Assembly: GCF_019891545.1 (NCBI RefSeq)
Contig: NZ_JAHDIU010000004.1
Location: 186,001-250,000 of the forward strand
Length of the DNA: 64,000 bases
Reading direction: 5' to 3'
Source: Flavobacterium coralii
GTDB taxonomy: Bacteria > Bacteroidota > Bacteroidia > Flavobacteriales > Flavobacteriaceae
Positions 40,621 to 48,960 of the stretch are shown piece after piece; within the stretch, counting starts at the first letter, position 1; the number at the start of each line of letters is the position of its first letter. A program made the translations under genes and the position numbers. The notes under the pieces were generated by a model, which was not told where the DNA came from, did no database searches, and worked only from the letters and a program-made list of their open reading frames with translations.

Positions 40621-42867
40621 TTATCTGGTTTTAACCACCTTTTCTTTTTTGCCAATAGTAATGGCATTTTTGTTCGATTTGCTGCTCTGCATGTCTTCCA
40701 GCACATTTAAAGCTTCCTCTACATAAATATCTTTTGAAAGGCTCTCGAACCATGCTTCTTTTTTCTCGGCAAGCTCAGGGTCTTTATCCATTATTTTTTT
40801 GTCCTGCGGTAACGGTTCAAAAGTAAGCCCGCTCTTATAATCGTTAAGCGCATTAAACTTCTTAGTTATGGCTTCGTTCTTAGCCAGATCGGCTTTAAAC
40901 TTTTCTATATTCAGGTCAAAAGTATAATCGTCTTTCTGCTCGCTCACCCATTTGGCGTTTTCATCCATCAGCCTGAACTGCGGGCTGTTTTCCATCCTTT
41001 TCTTGCTGCGGGCAATAATAGGATCAAAATCATTTTTAAAGATGTTATATGTCGCCGGGTTAATTTTATCCCATGGCATGGCATTATCAATATCACGCTC
41101 ACCCATATCAAGGTACGAATACCTGTCGGCCATTACAACATCGCTCATTACACCTTCGCGCTGCGTAGAGCCACCATTAATCCTGTAAAATTTCTGGGTG
41201 GTGGTTTTAAGCGCACCAAGGTCGCCAAAAGTGCTGCTGCGCACAAACTGGTTAAGGTCTATTACATTCTGCACAGTACCCTTACCATAAGTATGCTTGC
41301 TACCCATTACAACACCACGGTTATAATCCTGTATTGCCGCTGCAAAAATTTCTGATGCAGATGCAGAGAAGTTGTTAACCAACACTACAAGAGGGCCATC
41401 CCACTGCACTTTAGGGTCGTTATCACTAAGCACTTCTACTTTACCGCTTGGCCTGCCGTCGTCAGAGCGCGAGCGCACCTGCACTACAGGGCCTTTTTCT
41501 ATAAATAATCCTGTAATATCAACAACAGTCTTTAGCGAGCCGCCACCGTTATTACGAAGGTCCATAATAATACCTTCAACCCCCTGCTCTTTCAGCCTTT
41601 GCACTTCTATGGCAACATCTTTAGCGGCATCACGGCTGTCTTTATTTTCAAAGTCGATATAAAACTGCGGCAGGTTAATTATACCATACAACTTCCCGTC
41701 TTTTTTAACAACACTTGATTTAGCATAGGTTTCCTCAATCTCTACCAGGTCGCGCACTATAGAAATCACATCTATTGTACCATCAACCTTTTTAACCGTA
41801 AGGCGTACTTCTGTGCCTTTAGGGCCTTTAATTTTTTTAACCACATCATCAAGGCGCATACCTGCAATATCCACAGGTTCTTCACTGCCCTGGGCTACTT
41901 TCATAATCAGGTCGCCCTGCTCAAGTTCTTTGCCTCTCCATGCCGGGCCGCCGGGAATCAGTTCTGATATTTCTACATAATCGCTTTTCTTTTGCAGCCT
42001 TGCACCAATACCTTCAAGTGAACCCCTCATGCGGGTGTCAAATTTTTCTTTGTCTTCAGGCGCAAAATAAAATGTATGTGGGTCAAAGCGCTCTACAATT
42101 GCATTGATGTATATGGTAAACCATTCTTCACGCTTCAGGTCATCTATAAAATCAAAATACTCGTTTAGTGATTTCAGAGTAGATTCGCGCGCTTCTTTTT
42201 CAAGTTCAGCAAAAGATTTTTTAGTTCCGTCAGCTTTTTTATCAGCAGGCTTCTTAGCGTTGCCGGCATCATCTATCTTATTTAACTCTTTGTTGGCGTC
42301 AGCCGGTGCATCCTGCACTTTTTGCTTATCTGTAACTGTAGAAAGTACCGATAACTTTAGCTGCTTTTCCCAGCGTTTTCTTAGTTCAGCATCATTTTTA
42401 GGGTATGGCTGGTGCTCATAATCTACATTAAACTGCTCGTTAGCGGTAAAATCAAACGGCTTGGCAAGTATATCTTTATAAAAACCTTCAGCCTCATCAA
42501 TCCTTTCCATCAGCCTTTGGTAGGTCAGGTCGAAGAATGATAGGTCTTTGTTCAGTATCATATCATCAAGCTGCGTCTCATATTTAGAAAACTCGTCTAT
42601 ATCAGCTTGGGTAAAAAAGCGCTTAGAAGGGTCTATGCTCTCCAGGTAGCTTTTATAAACACCTTTACTAAACTCATCATTTATATCAGCAGGGTCATAA
42701 TGCCCTTTTTCAATTACAAATGTTATCAGCTCAATCAGGAGCTTGTCTTTTTCGGGGTCGTTAGCCTGTTGCTGTTTCGGGATAAAACTCCACAATGCCA
42801 CTGCAAGCACAGCAACAATCATCAATATCTTATAGTTTCTTTTCATATATCGGATAATAGCATTCAT
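40621..42867 (-). CDS. Carboxy-terminal processing protease (Prc/Tsp family)
   Basis: Periplasmic serine protease that degrades or trims proteins from the C-terminus. It is 748 residues, the long Prc type: signal anchor (YKILMIVAVLAVALWSF), N-terminal lobe, a PDZ domain (about 270-370, EISELIPGGPAWRGKELEQG), the S41 peptidase core with NNFSASASEIFAAAI (nucleophile near S503) and TYGKGTVQ (general-base lysine near K529), then a C-terminal extension. The start may be seven codons later at MKRNYKIL. Three bases before the OppC-like gene, so likely co-transcribed with it. Confidence 0.93.
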   Translation of the reverse strand: MNAIIRYMKRNYKILMIVAVLAVALWSFIPKQQQANDPEKDKLLIELITFVIEKGHYDPADINDEFSKGVYKSYLESIDPSKRFFTQADIDEFSKYETQLDDMILNKDLSFFDLTYQRLMERIDEAEGFYKDILAKPFDFTANEQFNVDYEHQPYPKNDAELRKRWEKQLKLSVLSTVTDKQKVQDAPADANKELNKIDDAGNAKKPADKKADGTKKSFAELEKEARESTLKSLNEYFDFIDDLKREEWFTIYINAIVERFDPHTFYFAPEDKEKFDTRMRGSLEGIGARLQKKSDYVEISELIPGGPAWRGKELEQGDLIMKVAQGSEEPVDIAGMRLDDVVKKIKGPKGTEVRLTVKKVDGTIDVISIVRDLVEIEETYAKSSVVKKDGKLYGIINLPQFYIDFENKDSRDAAKDVAIEVQRLKEQGVEGIIMDLRNNGGGSLKTVVDITGLFIEKGPVVQVRSRSDDGRPSGKVEVLSDNDPKVQWDGPLVVLVNNFSASASEIFAAAIQDYNRGVVMGSKHTYGKGTVQNVIDLNQFVRSSTFGDLGALKTTTQKFYRINGGSTQREGVMSDVVMADRYSYLDMGERDIDNAMPWDKINPATYNIFKNDFDPIIARSKKRMENSPQFRLMDENAKWVSEQKDDYTFDLNIEKFKADLAKNEAITKKFNALNDYKSGLTFEPLPQDKKIMDKDPELAEKKEAWFESLSKDIYVEEALNVLEDMQSSKSNKNAITIGKKEKVVKTR

Positions 42868-43008
42868 TAATAATAAATTTATATAAAAAATTGTGCCAAA
42901 AAATCACTCACTAAAACTCCGCCGGCATTTTACAGTAATGGCTACAGTATAAATTTACGTATTTTAGCAAACGTAAAAGTACAATTCTTATTTTGAAAAT
43001 ACTACCTG

Positions 43009-43785
43009 ATGAAGAAAAAACCCCTTATACTGGTAACAAATGATGATGGTATATCTGCACCGGGCATACGTGCCCTGATAAGCGTTATGAAGACCATTGG
43101 TGACGTGGTGGTTGTAGCTCCCGACAGCCCGCAGTCAGCTACCGGGCACGCCATCACCATAAACAACACGCTGTTCATTAACAAAGTGAATATAGACCCT
43201 GATGTTGAGCAGGAATACAGTTGCTCCGGTACGCCGGTTGACAGTGTAAAATTTGCCGTGCACGAGATACTGAAACGCAAGCCCGACCTGTGCGTTTCGG
43301 GTGTTAACCACGGCTCAAATTCATCTATCAATGTTATCTATTCAGGCACGCTGAGTGCCGCTGTAGAAGCAGGGATTGAAGGCATACCCGCCATAGGCTT
43401 CTCTTTACTGGATTATGAATGGAATGCCGATTTTGAACCTACAAAATCTTTTATAAGGAAAATAGCGCTTCAGGTATTGGAGAACGGGCTGCCGGATGGT
43501 GTGATACTGAATGTGAATTTCCCTAAACTGAAAGAGAAAGAAATTAAAGGTATAAAAGTGTGCAGACAGGCAAAAGCAATATGGGAAGAGCGGTTCGACA
43601 AACGCACGAACCCGCAGGGGCGCGATTACTACTGGCTTACCGGAGAGTTTGTAACACTTGAAGATGGTAACGATACTGACGAATGGGCACTGGCAAATGG
43701 TTATGTCTCTCTTGTACCGGTGCAGTTTGACCTGACTGCCTATCATGCCATGCAGCAATTGAATACCTGGAAACTCAACCCATAG
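43009..43785 (+). CDS. surE: 5'/3'-nucleotidase SurE
   Basis: Metal-dependent phosphatase acting on nucleoside monophosphates, linked to stationary-phase survival. It is 258 residues with the metal site VTNDDGISAPGIRAL, then VVVAPDSPQSATGHAIT, SCSGTPVDSVKFAV, and SGVNHGSNSSINVIYSGTL. Divergent from the protease gene. Confidence 0.95.
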   Translation: MKKKPLILVTNDDGISAPGIRALISVMKTIGDVVVVAPDSPQSATGHAITINNTLFINKVNIDPDVEQEYSCSGTPVDSVKFAVHEILKRKPDLCVSGVNHGSNSSINVIYSGTLSAAVEAGIEGIPAIGFSLLDYEWNADFEPTKSFIRKIALQVLENGLPDGVILNVNFPKLKEKEIKGIKVCRQAKAIWEERFDKRTNPQGRDYYWLTGEFVTLEDGNDTDEWALANGYVSLVPVQFDLTAYHAMQQLNTWKLNP

Positions 43786-43802
43786 CGGCTAAATGTTAAA
43801 TA

Positions 43803-43833
43803 TTTGGCTTTCAACTAATTTAATATATCTTTG
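43803..43833 (+). promoter_or_regulatory. Promoter of the lipocalin-like lipoprotein gene
   Basis: TTTG, 19 bases, TATCTTTG, 20 bases before the ATG at 43854. A full consensus match. Confidence 0.78.
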
Positions 43834-43853
43834 CCCGAAATTAAAAAATAATT

Positions 43854-44336
43854 ATGAAGAAGTTTTTTATGCTTGCCGCAGTAGCAATTATGGCTATGTC
43901 GTGCTCAGATGATGATAATTCATCTACAAACAACAATCAAACCAGCCTTGTGGGTACATGGAAGTTAACAGCATTAACTACCGATGAGCCGCTTGACATA
44001 AATGGTGATGATGTTGAATCTACCGACTTTATTGCCGAGACAGAATGTTTCGACGAAACCCAGCTTGTGTTTAACAGCAACAATACAGCTGTAATGACAC
44101 TTAACTATTACTTTTTTGGTTGTTATGAAGCTTCTGCTCCTGCTGACTGGTCCCTCAGCGGAAACACTGTTACCTTTACATATGACATGGGTGATGGCGA
44201 AGAAGAAATGACAGGAACAGTATCAGGCAACACACTTTCTATATATGACGAAAGGTGGTATGAGGTTGAAGTTGAAGTTGATGGCCAGGTGCAAACTACA
44301 AGCATACCTGCTACACTTGTTTTTACAAAACAATAA
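43854..44336 (+). CDS. Lipocalin-like lipoprotein (160 aa)
   Basis: A small envelope lipoprotein: signal KKFFMLAAVAIMAMSC with C17 as the lipidated residue, followed by SDDDNSS, an acidic start compatible with the Bacteroidota surface-export signal. Then a lipocalin-like beta domain with LVGTWKLTALTTDEPLDING and later DWSLSGNTVTFTYDMGDGEE. Ligand unknown. Monocistronic, with its own strong promoter and terminator. Confidence 0.82.
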   Translation: MKKFFMLAAVAIMAMSCSDDDNSSTNNNQTSLVGTWKLTALTTDEPLDINGDDVESTDFIAETECFDETQLVFNSNNTAVMTLNYYFFGCYEASAPADWSLSGNTVTFTYDMGDGEEEMTGTVSGNTLSIYDERWYEVEVEVDGQVQTTSIPATLVFTKQ

Positions 44337-44361
44337 TTTCTGCAAATAGATATAGTTTAGG

Positions 44362-44383
44362 CAGCCTGTGTTAGCACAGGCTG
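44362..44383 (+). terminator. Terminator of the lipocalin-like gene
   Basis: CAGCCTGTG/CACAGGCTG stem of nine pairs with TTAG loop and seven following T. Confidence 0.88.
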
Positions 44384-44416
44384 TTTTTTTATATAGTACC
44401 CTCAATAAATTAATGT

Positions 44417-44424
44417 TATTTTTG
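44417..44424 (+). promoter_or_regulatory. -7 box of lpxB
   Basis: TATTTTTG, 18 bases before the lpxB ATG. No clear -33 element. Confidence 0.45.
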
Positions 44425-44441
44425 AAGTGTAAATTAAGCAC

Positions 44442-45554
44442 ATGAAATATTACATTATAGCAGGCGAAGCATCGGGCGACCTGCACGGCAGTAACCTGAT
44501 GAAGGAGATATACAGGATTGACTCTAATGCGGAAATCCGCTTTTGGGGTGGAGACCTTATGCAGAATATTGGCGGCACCCTTGTTAAACATTACCGTGAC
44601 CTGGCTTTTATGGGCTTTGCAGAAGTAGTACAAAACCTGCGCACTATTTTAGGGAATATAAAATTCTGCAAAAAAGACATACTGAGCTTTAAGCCTGATG
44701 TAATATTGTTTATAGACTATCCCGGTTTTAATATGCGCATTGCCAAGTGGGCAAGGCTGCAGGGTTTTAAAACCCATTATTATATATCGCCGCAAATATG
44801 GGCATGGAAAGAAAACCGCATAAAAGCTATTAAGCGCGATGTGGATAAAATGTATATCATCCTGCCGTTTGAGAAAGACTTTTATGAAACGAAACATCAA
44901 TTCCCTGTTGAGTTTGTTGGGCACCCGCTGATTGATGCCATACAAAACCGCCAGGCTACGGATACTGAAGCCTTTAAAAAAGAATTTAGTTTAGACAGCA
45001 GGCCTGTAATTGCGCTCCTGCCCGGCAGCCGCAAGCAGGAAATCAGTAAAATGCTGAGTGTGATGCTCTCTGTAACCGATAGCTTTCCTGATTACCAGTT
45101 TGTAATTGCCGGCGCGCCCAGCCAGGAATATGATTTTTACAAACAGTTCCTGAACAACAAAAATATCCATTTTATAAGTAACCGCACTTATGATTTGCTG
45201 AGTGTTGCCCATGCCGCACTTGTTACATCGGGTACCGCAACACTAGAAACAGCTCTTTTTAAAGTACCGGAGGTGGTATGCTATAAAGGCAGTTGGGTGT
45301 CTTACCAGATTGCAAAGCGTATCATCACGCTTAAATACATCTCATTAGTTAACCTCATCATGGATCGAGAAGTGGTTAAAGAGCTTATTCAGGATGAATT
45401 TAACACCAAAAACCTGAAAGCGGAGCTGCAAAAAATACTTAACCCTGCACATCGTGAAAAGCTGCTGAAAGATTATGATTTACTGGAAGAAAAGCTGGGT
45501 GGCGCCGGCGCAAGTGCTACAACGGCAGGCCTCATTTTCAAACATTTAACATAG
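44442..45554 (+). CDS. lpxB: Lipid-A-disaccharide synthase
   Basis: Joins UDP-2,3-diacylglucosamine and lipid X to make the lipid A disaccharide. It is 370 residues of GT-B fold: the family opening YYIIAGEASGDLHGSNLM, FWGGDLMQNIGG, IDYPGFNMRIAKWA, SPQIWAWKENRIKAIKRDVD, FVGHPLIDA, and LLPGSRKQEI. Not in an operon with other lpx genes in this window, which often adjoin surE in flavobacteria (surE is 0.7 kb upstream here). Confidence 0.95.
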   Translation: MKYYIIAGEASGDLHGSNLMKEIYRIDSNAEIRFWGGDLMQNIGGTLVKHYRDLAFMGFAEVVQNLRTILGNIKFCKKDILSFKPDVILFIDYPGFNMRIAKWARLQGFKTHYYISPQIWAWKENRIKAIKRDVDKMYIILPFEKDFYETKHQFPVEFVGHPLIDAIQNRQATDTEAFKKEFSLDSRPVIALLPGSRKQEISKMLSVMLSVTDSFPDYQFVIAGAPSQEYDFYKQFLNNKNIHFISNRTYDLLSVAHAALVTSGTATLETALFKVPEVVCYKGSWVSYQIAKRIITLKYISLVNLIMDREVVKELIQDEFNTKNLKAELQKILNPAHREKLLKDYDLLEEKLGGAGASATTAGLIFKHLT

Positions 45555-45589
45555 TTTGTTAATTTCAACACAAAAATTATTTATATTTG
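45555..45589 (+). promoter_or_regulatory. Promoter of the C40 peptidase gene
   Basis: TTTG, 23 bases, TATATTTG, beginning immediately after the lpxB stop. Confidence 0.75.
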
Positions 45590-45623
45590 CAAAAACCCGT
45601 GTTGAATTTGAAAAGATAAAGTT

Positions 45624-46373
45624 TTGAAGAAACTCCTGCCCCTATCCCTGTTTTTCCTGATGATGGTATCATTCACAACATCAGCACAAATTGTAACCTC
45701 AAAAAAAGAGGCACAGAAAAAAGGAATATACTCTTATTCTGAAAAGGAAAATAGCACCGATAATGCTGTAGCAGTTGCTACAGAAAAACCTTCAAAACCT
45801 ACACAAGGCCCCGCACAGCCTGTAATTACTACTACAAATAACGATAATGTTGCAGAAGCTGCACCTGAAGTACAGCAAGACGCAGTAACAGAAAAAAAGG
45901 AGAAGAAGAAAAAGAAAAGGGTAACGGAGAGCCAAAGGCCGGATCCGGATTACATTCCTGCACCTTATGAAAACTACCTCGCCATGCAGATTGTAAACAA
46001 CGCAATGGAATTTGAAGGTGTTAACTACAGGTCGGGCGGTACTACAAAAGACGGGATGGACTGCAGCGGTATGGTTTACACCACCTTCAATATTTTTGAT
46101 ATCTCATTACCAAGAAGTTCGTATGAAATGGCAAAGGCAGGCAGAAAGATAGACCTTAGCGATGTACGCAAGGGCGATCTGCTTTTCTTTGACAACAACC
46201 CGAGGAGGAAACGCATTAACCACGTTGGCCTTGTAACCGAAGTTACCGAAGATGGCGAGATAAAATTCATACACGCTACATTACAGCTCGGCGTTGTGGT
46301 ATCTTCTATGAGCGAAACGTATTATGATAAGACTTTCGTTCAGGCAAACCGCGTTATTGAAGACGATTTTTAA
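45624..46373 (+). CDS. NlpC/P60 (C40) peptidoglycan peptidase
   Basis: A secreted wall hydrolase cleaving stem peptides. It is 249 residues: signal peptide (KKLLPLSLFFLMMVSFTTSA), a low-complexity Pro/Thr/Glu linker ending in KKEKKKKKR, and a C40 domain with catalytic C147 (DGMDCSGMVY), H200 (RINHVGLV) and H217 (FIHATL). The start is TTG at 45624: an in-frame TGA lies at 45609 and no ATG intervenes. comEC follows after 45 bases. Confidence 0.88.
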   Translation: MKKLLPLSLFFLMMVSFTTSAQIVTSKKEAQKKGIYSYSEKENSTDNAVAVATEKPSKPTQGPAQPVITTTNNDNVAEAAPEVQQDAVTEKKEKKKKKRVTESQRPDPDYIPAPYENYLAMQIVNNAMEFEGVNYRSGGTTKDGMDCSGMVYTTFNIFDISLPRSSYEMAKAGRKIDLSDVRKGDLLFFDNNPRRKRINHVGLVTEVTEDGEIKFIHATLQLGVVVSSMSETYYDKTFVQANRVIEDDF

Positions 46374-46418
46374 TCAGGACTGATAAAAACGCACAGCTAA
46401 TTTCAATATCACACACAC

Positions 46419-48443
46419 ATGAAGGTATTGAAATATCCTGTTATTCCACTTACTTTTTTTGTAGCCGCAGGCATCTTTTCAGCAGATTTAATTAGGCCGT
46501 GTATTAAGGCTGCACTACTATTTTTTGCTGTAAATATTGTATTACTTTTAGCGGCTTATGTTATCTCTAAAAAGCAGTTGCTGCAAAAGCCGTGGTTTAC
46601 GTTAGCTGCACTTTTATTTGCTCTTTGCATTGGGCTTTCTGCATTTACACTTGCTTATCCTCCAAACAACCCCACTCATTACGCTACGATGCTGAATGAG
46701 CAGGATATACCTATAATCAAAGGCTATATATCAGAACGGCTCAAACCCAATGATTACAACGAGAAGTATTACTTTAAGATTCAGTCGGTAGATAAAAAAG
46801 CGGCCACAGGAAAACTGCTTGTTACTGTACCTAAGGACAGCCTCCGAAATATTTATAATGCTGGAGATATACTTTATATCGCTGCAACACCACAGCCTGT
46901 TTATGTCTCAATGAATCCGTACCAATTTAGCTATGCCAGTTATATGGAAAAGCAGGGTGTTTTCCATCAGGTAAAGCTGAAAGATAATTTTATACAGCAA
47001 GGGCAGGTACATAATTTTGATTACTACGTTGGCACATTACGTAACACTCTAACAGAAAAATTAGAGCAGCAGCATTACAGTGCGCAGGTCACCAATGTTC
47101 TAAAAGCGCTATTATTAGGGCAAAGGCAGGATATCGACAATGAGCTGAACCAAAATTATATAGATGCGGGTGTTATCCATATACTCGCCATATCAGGGCT
47201 GCATATAGGCATACTGTTTTATATACTTAACCTGCTGCTAAAGCCACTTCGGTATTTTAGAAATCAGGGAAAGCTGTTAAGGCTACTCGCCATGCTAACA
47301 GTACTATGGAGCTTTGCCATAATTGCCGGGTTATCGGCATCTGTAGTAAGGGCAGTGGTAATGTTCAGCTTTGTGAGCATAGGGCAATACATAAACCGGA
47401 ATACAAATACATTCAACTCATTAGCGGTATCAATGCTTGTATTGCTTTTAGCTAAGCCTTCTTTTTTGTTTGATGCAGGCTTTCAGCTAAGTTATGCTGC
47501 AGTTTTTGCAATTGTGTGGATGCAGCCTCTTTATTCGAGAATAAAACCATCTAAATATAAAGCAATTAATTACTTTACGCAGCTTGTAGCGGTATCCATA
47601 GTGGCGCAATTGGGCGTATTACCGCTGAGCCTGTATTATTTTAACCAGTTCCCGCTGCTGTTCCCTCTTGCCAATATTGTGGTCATACCGCTCTCTACCG
47701 TTTTATTAATAGTAGGAATAGCAGTGATTATATTAGGTTTCATCCGGGCGGATGCTGCAGCACTTTTAGGTAAGGTATTAGGTTTTATTACCGAAGTAAT
47801 GAATTCTTTTATCGAATGGGTTGCTTCTTTCAGCACTTTCACTATAAAAGACATACCTTTTAACCTGCTGCTGATGGTGTGCATGTACATACTTATACTA
47901 TGCACCGTGTCATGGATGTTTAAGAAGAACTATACACGTACTGTTGCGCTCCTGGCTGCTGTAATGGTATTTCAGGTAAGCTATATAGTAATTAAATGGC
48001 AGGCAGATAATTTAGATGAGACTATTATATTTCATAACTTGGAGCATAGCCTCATTGCTAAAAAGAAAGGGAAAGCTATTACTTTTTTCAGCCCAGACAG
48101 TCTTGCCGCTTCTAATAGGAATGCGAAAAGCTACACTAAAGGTAATTTTACAGATAACACAGAAGTCAGGCCGCTTGAAAACCTGCTTTGGCACAACGGT
48201 AAACGAATACTCATATTAGACAGTACCGGCGCTTATACAGGCAATATGCGGGCAGATTTACTACTGCTGACACAATCGCCTAAAATAAACCTTGAACGCA
48301 CGCTGGACAGCCTTAAACCGGCTGTGGTAGTTGCAGACGCGACCAATTATAAAAGCTACGTGAGCCGCTGGCAGGTAACCTGCCAGAAAAGAAAAATCCC
48401 TTTTCATGCTACTGCCGAAAAGGGATCTTATACTATAAGGTAA
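46419..48443 (+). CDS. ComEC/Rec2-family DNA-uptake membrane protein
   Basis: Inner-membrane channel family for DNA import in natural transformation. It is 674 residues: N-terminal helices, a DUF4131-type OB region (about 95-200, YFKIQSVDKKAATGKLLVTV), and the competence domain with LAISGLHIGILFYILNLLLK and SAVRA-like LSASVVRAVVMFSFVSIGQY. The C-terminal region after 520 corresponds to a metallo-beta-lactamase domain but has no HxHxDH motif, only the weakly conserved end (SLKPAVVVADATNYKSYVSR). So it is probably catalytically empty. No other competence gene is nearby. Confidence 0.88.
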   Translation: MKVLKYPVIPLTFFVAAGIFSADLIRPCIKAALLFFAVNIVLLLAAYVISKKQLLQKPWFTLAALLFALCIGLSAFTLAYPPNNPTHYATMLNEQDIPIIKGYISERLKPNDYNEKYYFKIQSVDKKAATGKLLVTVPKDSLRNIYNAGDILYIAATPQPVYVSMNPYQFSYASYMEKQGVFHQVKLKDNFIQQGQVHNFDYYVGTLRNTLTEKLEQQHYSAQVTNVLKALLLGQRQDIDNELNQNYIDAGVIHILAISGLHIGILFYILNLLLKPLRYFRNQGKLLRLLAMLTVLWSFAIIAGLSASVVRAVVMFSFVSIGQYINRNTNTFNSLAVSMLVLLLAKPSFLFDAGFQLSYAAVFAIVWMQPLYSRIKPSKYKAINYFTQLVAVSIVAQLGVLPLSLYYFNQFPLLFPLANIVVIPLSTVLLIVGIAVIILGFIRADAAALLGKVLGFITEVMNSFIEWVASFSTFTIKDIPFNLLLMVCMYILILCTVSWMFKKNYTRTVALLAAVMVFQVSYIVIKWQADNLDETIIFHNLEHSLIAKKKGKAITFFSPDSLAASNRNAKSYTKGNFTDNTEVRPLENLLWHNGKRILILDSTGAYTGNMRADLLLLTQSPKINLERTLDSLKPAVVVADATNYKSYVSRWQVTCQKRKIPFHATAEKGSYTIR

Positions 48444-48446
48444 ATG

Positions 48447-48911
48447 TTATGCTTTTGCTTTAAGCACCTCCATTAACTGCTCCGGAGTGTGGTAGCCGAT
48501 AATGGGTTCTTTTACATTTCCTTTTTTATCAAAAATTATCATTGACGGATAAGCACGCACTTTTAAGAACAGCGTAAACTCATGTACACTGTTGCGGCCT
48601 CTTCTGTCGGCAACATAATTCGGGTTAGCATATTTCTTACCCATGTAGTTAACATCATCATTGCCTTCTGCATTAAATTTTACCGCATAATAATTAGCGT
48701 TAATGTAATCGGCAACGGTCTTATCATGAAATGTATTTTTATCCAGCATTTTGCATGGCCCGCACCAGTCGGTATATACATCCATAAATATAGGCTTCGG
48801 ATTTTTTTTCTGCGCGGCAAGCGCTTCATCCAGTGTCATCCATTTTATTTCCTGTGCCCGGGCAGCAACTGTGCCTAATGCAACAAAGAGTATTAATAAC
48901 AGTTTTTTCAT
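48447..48911 (-). CDS. Exported thioredoxin-like protein
   Basis: A 154-residue thioredoxin-fold protein with signal peptide (KKLLLILFVALGTVAARA) and the redox centre DWCGPCK (C50, C53), then the cis-proline segment KVRAYPSMIIFDKKG. Periplasmic thiol oxidoreductase; WCGPC suggests reduction of disulfides. An insertion AEGNDDVNYMGKKYANPNY lies between. Last gene of the peptide-utilisation run, 49 bases after the first POT gene. Confidence 0.88.
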   Translation of the reverse strand: MKKLLLILFVALGTVAARAQEIKWMTLDEALAAQKKNPKPIFMDVYTDWCGPCKMLDKNTFHDKTVADYINANYYAVKFNAEGNDDVNYMGKKYANPNYVADRRGRNSVHEFTLFLKVRAYPSMIIFDKKGNVKEPIIGYHTPEQLMEVLKAKA

Positions 48912-48960
48912 ATTATTTAAGTTTATAGTATTAGTTTTTCAAAAAGGATGCCAAAGCATG

